Position numbers and translations under genes: made by a program
Assembly: GCA_002393945.1 (NCBI GenBank)
Contig: DGSO01000004.1
Location: forward strand, 1-45,890
DNA: 45,890 bases
Source: Bacteroidales bacterium UBA4360
Lineage (GTDB): Bacteria > Bacteroidota > Bacteroidia > Bacteroidales > UBA932
Reading direction: 5' to 3'
In this document: piece after piece, positions 38,551-45,890 of the stretch
How positions within the stretch are numbered: the stretch's first letter is position 1
How the letters are laid out: each line of letters starts with the position of its first letter
The notes under the pieces: generated by a model
Told to the model about the DNA's origin: nothing
Databases searched by the model: none
The model's input: only the letters and a program-made list of their open reading frames with translations

Positions 38551-39765
38551 ATGATTATCCTCGTTATCAATTGTGGAAGTTCCTCTATCAAGTATCAGCT
38601 GCTTGATATGAAGAGCGACGATGTCTTCGATGTCATCGCCAAAGGTATTGCAGAAAAGATCGGCCTTCCCGCAGGTGTGCTCCAGTATGCCCCTGCAGGC
38701 CGTGAAAAGATAGTCACGGATGTGCCCATCCCGGACCATCGCGTAGGCATGCAGCTTATTCTTGCCGCCCTTACGGACAAGAAGACCGGTGTCCTGAAGT
38801 CACTTGAAGACATCGAAGCAGTGGGTCACCGTATCGTCCAGGGTGGAGATTTCTTCTCCGGCAGCGCCATCGTCACGCCCGACGTCCTTGACAAGATCGC
38901 CTTCTGTGCCGATTTCGCCCCTCTGCACAATCCGGCCCACCTTCTTGGTATCCATGCAATGCAGGATGTCCTTCCCAGCGTGCCTCAGGTGGTTACCTTC
39001 GACACCGCATTCCATCAGACAATGCCCGCATATGCATATATGTACGGCCTCCCGTATGAGTATTACGAGAAGTTCCGCGTCCGCCGTTACGGAGCCCATG
39101 GCACGTCCCACCAGTTCGTTGCCGGAGTGGGCGCAAAGCTTGCTGGAATCGATGTGAATTCCTCCAAGATCATTACCTGCCACCTTGGCGCCGGCAGTTC
39201 CATCTGCGCAATCCAGAACGGAAAGTGCGTTGATACTTCCATGGGATTCAGCCCGCTCGAGGGCATGATAATGGGCACCCGCGTAGGTAATATCGACGCC
39301 AATGCCGTCATCTATCTCGAGAAGAAACTCGGCCTCTCTCCCGACGAAATGTCCGTCATCCTTAACCGCAAGTCCGGCTTCCTGGGCGTATCCACAAAGA
39401 CGTCTGATGCACGCGAACTCGACGCCCTTGCAAATGAAGGAGATCCCAAGGCCAAGCTCGTGTTCAAGAAATACACTTACGATATCATCAAGAACATCGG
39501 CTCATATGTGGCGGCGATGAACGGCGTAGACCTTATCGTCTTTACGGGCGGTATCGGAGAGCACAACAGCCGCCTGCGCAGGCGCGTTCTCGAAAACTTC
39601 TCCTATCTGGGCCTCAAGGTGGATTACGAAGCCAATGTCGCCTCCGGTGAAGACACCATTATCACAACAGAGGATTCCGCAGTCAAGGCCGCCCTTGTCT
39701 GCACCAATGAAGAGCTTGTCATAGCTCGCGACACCATGCATCTGGTACTCGAAAACCAAGACTAA
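38551..39765 (+). CDS. ackA: acetate kinase
   Basis: A 404-residue kinase of acyl phosphates, forming ATP and acetate from acetyl phosphate. Motifs are VINCGSSSIKYQ, VGHRIVQGG, FDTAFHQTMP, RRYGAHGTSH, HLGAGSSICA, GTRVGNID and FTGGIGEHN. The length (about 400) suits acetate kinase rather than butyrate kinase (about 355). The gene is 4 bp before the phosphotransacylase gene, forming the energy-conserving end of fermentation. Confidence 0.95.
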   Translation: MIILVINCGSSSIKYQLLDMKSDDVFDVIAKGIAEKIGLPAGVLQYAPAGREKIVTDVPIPDHRVGMQLILAALTDKKTGVLKSLEDIEAVGHRIVQGGDFFSGSAIVTPDVLDKIAFCADFAPLHNPAHLLGIHAMQDVLPSVPQVVTFDTAFHQTMPAYAYMYGLPYEYYEKFRVRRYGAHGTSHQFVAGVGAKLAGIDVNSSKIITCHLGAGSSICAIQNGKCVDTSMGFSPLEGMIMGTRVGNIDANAVIYLEKKLGLSPDEMSVILNRKSGFLGVSTKTSDARELDALANEGDPKAKLVFKKYTYDIIKNIGSYVAAMNGVDLIVFTGGIGEHNSRLRRRVLENFSYLGLKVDYEANVASGEDTIITTEDSAVKAALVCTNEELVIARDTMHLVLENQD

Positions 39766-39769
39766 AGAT

Positions 39770-40675
39770 ATGATAAAGAATTTCAACGAACTCTTTGCCG
39801 AACTCAAGGCAAAGGGCATTTGCAAAAGGATGATTGCAGCGTGGGGCGTAGATTCCCACACTATTGAAGCCGCATCCCTGGCTTCTGACATGGGCTTTGT
39901 AACAGTTACCCTCGTGGGCGACTCAGACCTCATCGCAAAGGTATGCGAGGAGTGCAAGATCGACATTGCAAAGTTCCAGATTGTGGATATCAAGGACGAA
40001 CTCAAGGCCGTTGCCGAGGCTGTCCGCATGGTACATGACGGAGAGGGCGACGTTCTCATGAAGGGCCTTTGCTCTACCGACAAGTTCCTCCGCGCGATCC
40101 TCAACAAGGAAGTTGGCCTTCTCCCTCCCAAGGGCCTCCTGAGCCATGTGGGCGTCATCGAGAACCCCAACTACCACAAGCTTCTATTCATCACTGACAT
40201 GGCCGTTATCCCTGCCCCTGATTTTCGTCAGAAGGTAAAGATGGCCGGCTTCGTTACCGGTGTTGCCCGCAGTTTTGGTATTGCAACTCCCAAGATCGCC
40301 TTCATCGCCGCTTCCGAGCAGATGCTTGACAGCATGCCCGCCTGCATCGAGGGCGCAATGCTCGCAAAGATGTGCGACCGCGGCCAGATCAAGGCTATCG
40401 GCGACGGCCCTCTTGCACTGGATGTCGCAATTGATGAGGAATCCGTACAGATCAAGAAGCTCCAGAGCCCTGTTGCAGGGGATGCAGACTGCCTCCTCTT
40501 CCCCAACATCGAGAGCGCAAATGTATTCTGGAAGACCAACTCGAAGCTCGCAGTGGGCGTGCGTCAGGCAGGTTTCCTTGTAGGAACCAAGGTCCCTTGC
40601 ATCCTCGCCTCCCGTGCCGATTCAGTTGACGTGAAGCTCAACTCCATCGCATCAGCTGTAATGTCAGTAAAATAA
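39770..40675 (+). CDS. Ptb-type phosphate acyltransferase
   Basis: A 301-residue phosphotransacylase, moving an acyl group between CoA and phosphate. The pattern fits the Pta/Ptb family: VLMKGLCSTDKFLRAIL, LLSHVGVIE, ITDMAV, ALLSA-type AFIAASE, DGPLALDVA and DCLLFPNIESANVFWK. The short length and sequence style resemble phosphate butyryltransferase more than typical acetyltransferase, yet its partner is acetate kinase. The substrate may be acetyl-, propionyl- or butyryl-CoA. No gene symbol is given. Confidence 0.88.
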   Translation: MIKNFNELFAELKAKGICKRMIAAWGVDSHTIEAASLASDMGFVTVTLVGDSDLIAKVCEECKIDIAKFQIVDIKDELKAVAEAVRMVHDGEGDVLMKGLCSTDKFLRAILNKEVGLLPPKGLLSHVGVIENPNYHKLLFITDMAVIPAPDFRQKVKMAGFVTGVARSFGIATPKIAFIAASEQMLDSMPACIEGAMLAKMCDRGQIKAIGDGPLALDVAIDEESVQIKKLQSPVAGDADCLLFPNIESANVFWKTNSKLAVGVRQAGFLVGTKVPCILASRADSVDVKLNSIASAVMSVK

Positions 40676-40678
40676 TTT

Positions 40679-40705
40679 GTCATTCCGAGCGTAGTCGAGG
40701 AATCT
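40679..40705. repeat. short interspersed palindromic (REP-like) sequence
   Basis: The stretch beginning GTCATTCCGAGCGTAG with an ATTCC/GGAAT dyad around an AT-poor centre fills the 45-bp gap between the acyltransferase and tpiA. Very similar sequences are scattered in many bacterial genomes, especially Bacteroidota, from memory. It may act as an mRNA-stability or terminator-like hairpin. Confidence 0.5.
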
Positions 40706-40720
40706 TATATTAATAGAAAA

Positions 40721-41476
40721 ATGAGAAAATTCATCGTAGCCGGGAACTGGAAGATGAACACCACCGTTCCCGAGGGCGTAGAACTCGCCAAAGCAGTAGT
40801 AGAGAAGTCAAAGGAACTCCCCGCAAACGTAGAACTTGTAGTCGCACCTCCTTTCACACATCTTGCATGCGTTGCAGACGTGCTCAAGGGTTCAAAGGTC
40901 AAGCTTTCCGCACAGAACTGCGCAGACCATGAGAAGGGTGCATTCACCGGTGAAGTTGCAGTGAGCATGCTCACTTCCATCGGCTGCCAGTATACCATCC
41001 TCGGCCACTCTGAGCGTCGCCAGTATTACGGCGAGACCGATGAGAAACTCGTCGTAAAGACAAAACTCGCTCTTGAGGCCGGCCTCAAGGTAATCCTCTG
41101 CGTAGGTGAGAATCTGGACGAGCGTGAGGCAGGCAAGCACTTCGATGTGGTTACCGCCCAGACCAAGAACGTCCTCTACAACTTCACGGCAGAAGATCTG
41201 AAGAACGTGGTCATCGCATACGAACCCGTATGGGCTATCGGCACCGGAAAGACCGCAACTGCAGCACAGGCAGAGGAAATCCACGCCTGCATCCGCACTG
41301 TCATCGCAGAGAAATTCGGACTTGAAGCAGCCGACGACCTGACCATCCTCTATGGCGGCTCCTGCAAGCCTTCAAATGCAAAGGAACTCTTTGCCGAAAA
41401 GGACATCGACGGTGGACTCATCGGCGGTGCAGCCCTCAAGGCAGACGATTTCATTGCAATCGCCCAGTCTTTTTGA
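40721..41476 (+). CDS. tpiA: triosephosphate isomerase
   Basis: A 251-residue TIM-barrel glycolytic enzyme interconverting dihydroxyacetone phosphate and glyceraldehyde 3-phosphate. Signatures are FIVAGNWKMN, AQNCADHEKGAFTGE, the His in LGHSERR, the catalytic Glu in IAYEPVWAIGTGK and LYGGSCKPSN near the end. Standard length. It is likely cotranscribed with ackA and the acyltransferase, linked across the short repeat. A strong terminator follows. Confidence 0.97.
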   Translation: MRKFIVAGNWKMNTTVPEGVELAKAVVEKSKELPANVELVVAPPFTHLACVADVLKGSKVKLSAQNCADHEKGAFTGEVAVSMLTSIGCQYTILGHSERRQYYGETDEKLVVKTKLALEAGLKVILCVGENLDEREAGKHFDVVTAQTKNVLYNFTAEDLKNVVIAYEPVWAIGTGKTATAAQAEEIHACIRTVIAEKFGLEAADDLTILYGGSCKPSNAKELFAEKDIDGGLIGGAALKADDFIAIAQSF

Positions 41477-41496
41477 GAACTGAATGATAATGATTT

Positions 41497-41524
41497 AGGG
41501 CTCCATGACTGGAGCCCTTTTTTT
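41497..41524 (+). terminator. intrinsic terminator after tpiA
   Basis: A perfect nine-pair stem (AGGGCTCCA, loop TGAC, TGGAGCCCT) followed by a run of seven T. It ends the ackA-tpiA transcript just before the convergent RelA/SpoT gene. Confidence 0.92.
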
Positions 41525-41528
41525 GTTG

Positions 41529-42629
41529 TTACTGGTTCATGAAGGGGAAGTCGGAGGCCTGTCCTACAAGCATTTCAGCAAGGATCTCATTGCTTTCGGA
41601 CTCTCCGTTAATCATGTCAAACAGGTGCTTGAGCCCGTTTTTGCCGCCGCCGTTCTTGAGAACGAAGGCGATGCACAGGTCCTGAGGTGCGATGGATTCG
41701 GATATGATGTCCAGGTCTGTGAGACCTATCTGATAGCATGCTATCTGGTATGCTGCCTCGGAGTATTCGCCGATGAGTTTTTCGATATCTTCGAGAGTCT
41801 TGAATCCCAGCCCCTTGAATACTGCCAGATAAGGCATGAGTGAGACGGGCTGAATTTCGGCCTGGTTCACTGCCGCCATCCTCTTTGTGAGGCGGCTGAA
41901 CGGCTGCAATTCCATATAGCTGCGGAAAGAGTCGCCGTCCAGGGGAACTTCCCCGAGGTTCCCGGATGCGACGAGAGCCTGGATGCGGCGGCGGTAGTCG
42001 TTCAGTTCAGTGCGGATGCGGCTGAACTGCTCATCGGCAAGTTCGAGCATGCCGGCGAGGCGGCTGAGGTTGCGGAGATACTCCTTGGGGACTTCGACGC
42101 CGCTCTTGTAGCCGGTGTCGTGATTCATGTTGGCCCATGCGTGCTGGAGGACCGTCCTCATCTGCACCTCGAAGCGGATTTTGTTCAGTTCGGGGTATGC
42201 GGGGTCTGAATACGTACTTTCGGGGATGCTGCAGATGTAGTGGAGGGAGAGGTATCCGAAGCTGTCTATTTCGTGGATTTTCCTCTTGTCCACCGACTGC
42301 TCCCAGTCAATGTCAAAAAGGCGTTCTATTACGGATGCAACCTTGTCTACGTCGTCGATGTAGAATGTGATTACCCTGAGTCCGAGGATGTCTGTAATGT
42401 CCAGGATGCTTTTATACTTGCCGCCTTTGAGCTCAAGTTTGCCGGCAAGTGAAGATTCGGTCTTCACGCGGTGTTCCATTGCGGCTACAATGATGCCTGC
42501 CTGGTCAAAAAACTCCTTTATTTTTCCCGGAATGACCTCTTCCATCTTTGTGTACACTGGAAGGAGGCTGCGGTACTCCCGGAGAATCTGCTCTCCGTGG
42601 GGGTCGAGATGTATAGTGCTCTGGGACAT
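41529..42629 (-). CDS. RelA/SpoT-domain (p)ppGpp synthetase-like protein
   Basis: A 366-residue protein. Residues about 55-210 match the RelA/SpoT nucleotidyltransferase: GKYKSILDITDILGLRVITFY, FGYLSLHYIC and FEVQMRTVLQHAWANMNHDTGYK, the motif that holds the catalytic Glu and nucleotide-binding residues. There is no HD hydrolase or TGS domain, so it is of the small alarmone synthetase type, but with an unusual 150-residue C-terminal helical extension. It starts 4 bp after the amino-acid ABC ATPase, suggesting a coupled response to amino-acid supply. Confidence 0.85.
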   Translation of the reverse strand: MSQSTIHLDPHGEQILREYRSLLPVYTKMEEVIPGKIKEFFDQAGIIVAAMEHRVKTESSLAGKLELKGGKYKSILDITDILGLRVITFYIDDVDKVASVIERLFDIDWEQSVDKRKIHEIDSFGYLSLHYICSIPESTYSDPAYPELNKIRFEVQMRTVLQHAWANMNHDTGYKSGVEVPKEYLRNLSRLAGMLELADEQFSRIRTELNDYRRRIQALVASGNLGEVPLDGDSFRSYMELQPFSRLTKRMAAVNQAEIQPVSLMPYLAVFKGLGFKTLEDIEKLIGEYSEAAYQIACYQIGLTDLDIISESIAPQDLCIAFVLKNGGGKNGLKHLFDMINGESESNEILAEMLVGQASDFPFMNQ

Positions 42630-42633
42630 GCGT

Positions 42634-43713
42634 TTACAGTATTACTTTTATCCTAAAACCAAGTTTGGTGGGCTCTTCGATGATATCCTTCGAATACTTC
42701 TTCACTTCGGAGAGGTCCATATCGGCAGTGAGGGGAGAGTGGTCCAGCCCCCTGATCATGAAATCCAGTGCCGCCACATTCTTGATTTCCCCGTAGGAGA
42801 GCCTTACGGTGATATCCTTGTAGTCGGCAAGGTGTTCGTTGATCATTTCCTTGAGGACGGCGGAGGCCGATTCGGCATATTGGGGTATGCCGTATTTCAT
42901 GCAGAAGCGGGACATCTCCGTTCCCATCTCGTAAGGGTCGAAGTCCGGGCTGTCCGTATTGACTTCGAAGACCTGCTTGTGGATTCTCTGGACGAAGGTT
43001 TTGGTGGCGCTCCTGACAGGATTCTCGAAAATCTGCTCGGGCGTGCCGTCTTCGTAGATTATGCCTTCATTCATGAAGAATATCCTGGTGCTCACGTCAC
43101 GTGCGAATTTCATTTCGTGGGTGACTATGAGCATTGTCATGCCTTCTTTGGCCAGCTGGCGGATAACGCTGAGCACTTCTCCTACCATAGTGGGGTCAAG
43201 TGCCGATGTGGGCTCGTCGAACAGAATTGCTTCCGGCTTCATGGCAAGGGCCCTTGCAATTGCAACACGCTGCTTCTGTCCGCCGGAGAGGTTGTCCGGA
43301 TAGACATCGGCCTTGTGGGCCATACCTACCTTTTTCAGGAGTTCGAGGGCTTCTTTCCGGGCCTGCTCTTCAGGGACTTTGAGAAGTTTTACTAGAGCAA
43401 ATATCACGTTCTCGATGATAGTCATGTGGGGGAAAAGGTTGAAGTTCTGGAAAACCATCCCCATTTTTCGGCGGAGCTTGTCCAGAGGATATCCTTTTGC
43501 CATGATGTTCTCTCCGTCTACCCATATCTCTCCTCCGGTTGGAGGGTCGAGCATGTTGAGCGCCCTTAGAAAGGTGCTTTTTCCTGTCCCGGAAGGACCG
43601 ATGATGCTGATTACCTCTCCCGGACGGATGTCGCAGTTTACGTCAGTGAGGACATTGATTACGCTGCCGTCGGGATTGTTGAATGACTTGCTGAGGTGTT
43701 TTACTTTAATCAT
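42634..43713 (-). CDS. amino-acid ABC transporter ATPase with C-terminal extension
   Basis: About 359 residues. Residues 1-240 are a GlnQ/HisP-type ATPase: Walker A IGPSGTGKST, Q-loop MGMVFQNFNLFPH, signature LSGGQKQRV, Walker B AILFDEPTSALDP and H-loop IVTHEM. A further 115 residues at the C-terminus are absent in normal GlnQ proteins (about 240-250 residues) and have helical and beta segments (AVLKEMINEHL, DITVRLSYGE). They may be a regulatory domain. ATG at 43713 gives the usual MIKVKHLSKSF start; it overlaps the permease gene by 8 bp. Confidence 0.9.
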   Translation of the reverse strand: MIKVKHLSKSFNNPDGSVINVLTDVNCDIRPGEVISIIGPSGTGKSTFLRALNMLDPPTGGEIWVDGENIMAKGYPLDKLRRKMGMVFQNFNLFPHMTIIENVIFALVKLLKVPEEQARKEALELLKKVGMAHKADVYPDNLSGGQKQRVAIARALAMKPEAILFDEPTSALDPTMVGEVLSVIRQLAKEGMTMLIVTHEMKFARDVSTRIFFMNEGIIYEDGTPEQIFENPVRSATKTFVQRIHKQVFEVNTDSPDFDPYEMGTEMSRFCMKYGIPQYAESASAVLKEMINEHLADYKDITVRLSYGEIKNVAALDFMIRGLDHSPLTADMDLSEVKKYSKDIIEEPTKLGFRIKVIL

Positions 43714-45181
43714 GATTCTTCTTGGGAAGGGCAAGGTTTAAAAGGAGCCTGATTATCCAGGCCAGGATAAAGTAGATGACGGTGATGACCAGTAGGGGAG
43801 CAAAGGCTTCGAAGGTGCGGCTTCTCAGAAGATCGCTGGCTCTCGTGATGTCCTGGACAGCTATGTAACCTACGATAGACGTGCTCTTGAGAAGGGAGAC
43901 GCAATGTCCTTGGTATGCGCCTATGCCTTTTCTGACGGCTTGCGGGAATACTATCGAACTGAATGTCTGGGCGCGGGTGAAGCCCAGTGCCATTCCAGCC
44001 TCCCACTGGCCTTTGGGGATATTGGAAATGGACGAGGCCATCACGTTTCCGGAAGAAGCGGCGAAACCAAGGGCAAAGGTTATTACCGCTACGGCTATGC
44101 CTGACATGCCTGATTTTGCAAGCACCACATAGTACATTATGAGCAGCAGAACCAGGGTGGGAATGCCCTGCATGAGGAAATCGTAGAAAGCTGCCGTTTT
44201 CTTCAGCCATTTGCGGCGGCTCAGCACCATCCGGCAGTAGAGCATGCCCAGGATGGTGCCGATGATAATGGCGAATATGGTAATCTCCAGGGTAACTACA
44301 AGGCCGTTGGTGATGAGTTTCCACCGGCTCTCCGTCACGAAACTCTGGACAAACGCATCCTTCGTCCTTGACCAGAAACCGCCCTTTGAAACGGCGTCTT
44401 CATCGAGCATGAAAAAGCCGGGATGGCATTGGTAATACGGATCGGAGAAGTCCATATGCTTCTTCCTTTCTTCCGTTACGAAGAGGCAGGCGGAGAGCAT
44501 GTCGGCCTGACCGGTCTGGAGTGCCATGATTCCGGCTGCCAAATCAATATCCAATATCTGGAGAGGTCTTCCGCACCATTTGGCGAATTCCCTTACCAGT
44601 TCGACGTCGAGTCCGGTCCACTGGTTGTTCTTTATGAAACTTACAGGCGATGTTTTAAGGCAAGTGATATAGCGAACCGGCCTGTCGTCCGATGTTCCCT
44701 TCGGTTCCGGGTACTTGGCGGGCTCTCCTCCGTGAATCCAGAAGTTGATGTGGGCGTCGAGGGCTCCTTGCTCCTTCATGAGCCTTAGGAATTCGTTGAA
44801 TAAGGGGAGAGTCTCAGTGTCTCCTTTCGCGAATGCCATGGCACAGGGGAAAGATTCAGCTCCTGAGAAGGCCAGTTTCAGTCCGGTACGGTTCAGTGTT
44901 TCGGCGTCAAGCAGCACCTCGTCGGTGACGAACACATCGGCCTTGCCTGAGCGTACGGCCTGGATGGCGTCGGCCTCCGTGTTGACCCGGAAGGGAGTAA
45001 CTCCCTCTGCCTTTGCGTATTTGTTGTCGTAGTATGAACCGGCCTGGGTGGCGACTGTGTGGCCGGGGAGGTCTGCCTCGGAAAGGATGGGCGATTTTTT
45101 CGCATCCTTGTTACAGGCAGAGGTCAGCAGGATTCCGGCCGACAGCAGAATTGCAATTTGTGCGAATCTGGGTATTTTCAC
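43706..45181 (-). CDS. fused solute-binding/permease protein of an amino-acid ABC importer (permuted binding domain)
   Basis: A 491-residue lipoprotein-like membrane protein (signal and lipobox near LLTSACNK, GTG start). Residues about 35-155 match the second half of an SBP_bac_3 binding domain (LPGHTVATQAGSYYD, ADVFVTDE, then AMAFAKGDTETLPLFNEFL). Residues about 168-262 match the first half (VRYITCLKTSPVSFI, GLDVELVREFAKWCG, ALQTGQADML, ERKKHMDFSDPYY). So the halves are in reversed order. From about 285 to 485 comes the HisM-type permease with a typical EAGMALGFTRAQTFSSIVFPQA loop. An amino acid is the likely cargo; arginine or glutamine is possible. Confidence 0.88.
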   Translation of the reverse strand: MKIPRFAQIAILLSAGILLTSACNKDAKKSPILSEADLPGHTVATQAGSYYDNKYAKAEGVTPFRVNTEADAIQAVRSGKADVFVTDEVLLDAETLNRTGLKLAFSGAESFPCAMAFAKGDTETLPLFNEFLRLMKEQGALDAHINFWIHGGEPAKYPEPKGTSDDRPVRYITCLKTSPVSFIKNNQWTGLDVELVREFAKWCGRPLQILDIDLAAGIMALQTGQADMLSACLFVTEERKKHMDFSDPYYQCHPGFFMLDEDAVSKGGFWSRTKDAFVQSFVTESRWKLITNGLVVTLEITIFAIIIGTILGMLYCRMVLSRRKWLKKTAAFYDFLMQGIPTLVLLLIMYYVVLAKSGMSGIAVAVITFALGFAASSGNVMASSISNIPKGQWEAGMALGFTRAQTFSSIVFPQAVRKGIGAYQGHCVSLLKSTSIVGYIAVQDITRASDLLRSRTFEAFAPLLVITVIYFILAWIIRLLLNLALPKKNHD

Positions 45182-45201
45182 TTGCTATTGTTTTAATCAT
45201 G

Positions 45202-45209
45202 TAAATATA
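45202..45209 (-). promoter_or_regulatory. near-consensus -7 box TATATTTA
   Basis: One mismatch to TAnnTTTG, 20 bases before the GTG at 45181 of the ABC importer operon. Confidence 0.45.
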
Positions 45210-45340
45210 GCAATTTTTTACATTATAGCCATACAGTGCCTTCAGTCCATTGGATAAAGGGGTTCCTCAAGTGGCATCCGGGTTGGTTCCGGCAGGCCCT
45301 CGGCCAGGGCATCACGGCATGCTATAGGCGACTATCGTAG

Positions 45341-45448
45341 CGTGAAATGTAATAAGCTGTAGGATAGTGAATTACGCAAAATGCTTTCCTTCAAAACGGG
45401 GAAAGCATTTTGGCTTATCTATTGATATTCAATTGATTGCATTTCACG
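45341..45448. repeat. nested inverted repeats, about 108 bp
   Basis: An outer pair of 13 bp (45341-45353 CGTGAAATGTAAT, complement at 45436-45448, 12 of 13) encloses an inner perfect hairpin (CAAAATGCTTTCC with GGAAAGCATTTTG, about 45376-45411). It could be a small mobile or structured RNA element; the inner hairpin could also terminate transcripts from either side. Confidence 0.5.
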
Positions 45449-45517
45449 TTTGCTATGCCGGCTGCTCCATACGAGGTATCCAGGGGCGGAAAACTTTGAA
45501 AGTAACATGTTCATGTT

Positions 45518-45603
45518 CCTACCCTGCAAGTATTATGGACCGGTAGCGACGAAATCGGCCTGAAATGAGCCTACCCTGCCATGCCGGTGGACCGGTAGCG
45601 ACG
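45518..45603. repeat. two imperfect tandem copies with 52-bp period
   Basis: CCTACCCTGC at 45518-45527 recurs at 45570-45579, and TGGACCGGTAGCGACG at 45536-45551 recurs at 45588-45603, both exactly 52 bp apart. The in-between sequence differs. It is too short for a CRISPR array. Confidence 0.6.
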
Positions 45604-45890
45604 GTGTGGGGGGCTATCTTCCGCCGCCTCCGGGATTTCGTCGGGCTGCGCCCTCCGACATCCCTTGGCCAGGGGTGGCTTTTGAGGCCCAAAGGGCCGA
45701 AGAGCCGTCAGGCGCGTGCCGGGAGAGAGGAGCGATGCGACGACCGGGAGGCACCCGATGAAGCGAAGCGGAATCGGCCTGTCCCCTGGGGGACCGACGC
45801 GAAGCGGCGAGGGGGAAAAGGGATGATAATCCCGGAGCCTACGCGAAAAGCGCCTGCGAAGCAGACGCTTTGAAGCGGAGGCGGAGGGAT
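45604..45890. other. GC-rich repeat-like tract without a convincing gene
   Basis: Rich in GAAGCG and GGAGGC-like words with hairpins such as GGCCC/GGGCC and, at 45847-45871, AAAGCGCCTGC with GCAGACGCTTT (one mismatch that pairs as G-U on the minus strand). A 102-codon open frame crosses it but has the low-complexity Arg/Pro/Gly composition expected by chance in such DNA. It looks like an interspersed element continuing beyond the window. Confidence 0.4.

Noticed and set aside
42367..43395. 342-codon plus-strand open frame
   Set aside because: Antisense to the ABC ATPase and RelA/SpoT genes; composition is that of a reverse shadow.
45518..45603. CRISPR-like repeat
   Set aside because: Only two imperfect copies, no cas genes, and the matching parts are interrupted within the unit.
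45565..45873. 102-codon open frame at the right end
   Set aside because: Low-complexity composition and location within the repeat-like GC-rich tract; no domain visible.

Overview
The window reads as chromosomal DNA of an uncultured or gut-type member of Bacteroidales (Bacteroidota). The support is the repeated -7 promoter element TAnnTTTG (several copies of TATATTTG), weak or absent Shine-Dalgarno sequences, families concentrated in this phylum (DUF4290, the Fibrobacter-type major paralogous domain, golvesin/'xanthan lyase' proteins, an ftsK-lolA pair) and a moderately high GC content. The genus cannot be fixed from the sequence alone. No rRNA, tRNA, CRISPR array, transposase or integrase was seen.

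Left accessory region (1-3.9 kb). A 250-bp element bounded by a 29-bp near-perfect inverted repeat is followed by a three-gene minus-strand cassette: an EcoRI-family adenine methyltransferase, a DUF262-HNH nuclease and a small protein that is essentially a free RNA polymerase alpha C-terminal domain. Upstream of the cassette on the same strand lies a strongly folded, terminator-ended small RNA candidate (about 3249-3395), with further large hairpins around it. This is the best candidate for a little-described system: a restriction-modification-like cassette with an unusual third protein.

Cell-envelope and arginine block (4.2-18 kb, minus strand). An EamA permease leads a compact arginine deiminase pathway (ArcA-like, carbamate kinase, ornithine carbamoyltransferase). 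Next comes a tightly coupled set with ATGA overlaps: a lipid/peptide ABC exporter, a CBM9-like protein, a VanZ-like membrane protein and a zinc-amidase/golvesin protein. A large secreted protein with four NPCBM-like repeats and a Sel1-repeat protein follow.

Housekeeping centre (18-35.4 kb). A TPR protein and a YycJ-type metallo-hydrolase are divergent from an M28 peptidase. An AddA-like helicase-nuclease and a small EF-hand protein follow. Then recQ, a MATE pump, queD and queE form one minus-strand operon. Divergent from recQ are nfeD-like, flotillin and a small XRE regulator; behind a strong terminator come DUF4290, ftsK and lolA.

Right part (35.4-45.9 kb). It holds apbE, a FISUMP lipoprotein, a short ComEC, an energy cluster (ackA, a Ptb-type phosphotransacylase, tpiA), and a minus-strand operon joining an amino-acid-type ABC importer to a RelA/SpoT-domain protein. 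In that importer the solute-binding domain appears circularly permuted and fused to the permease. The last 700 bp contain no convincing gene but hold nested inverted repeats, a 52-bp duplication and a GC-rich repeat-like tract.
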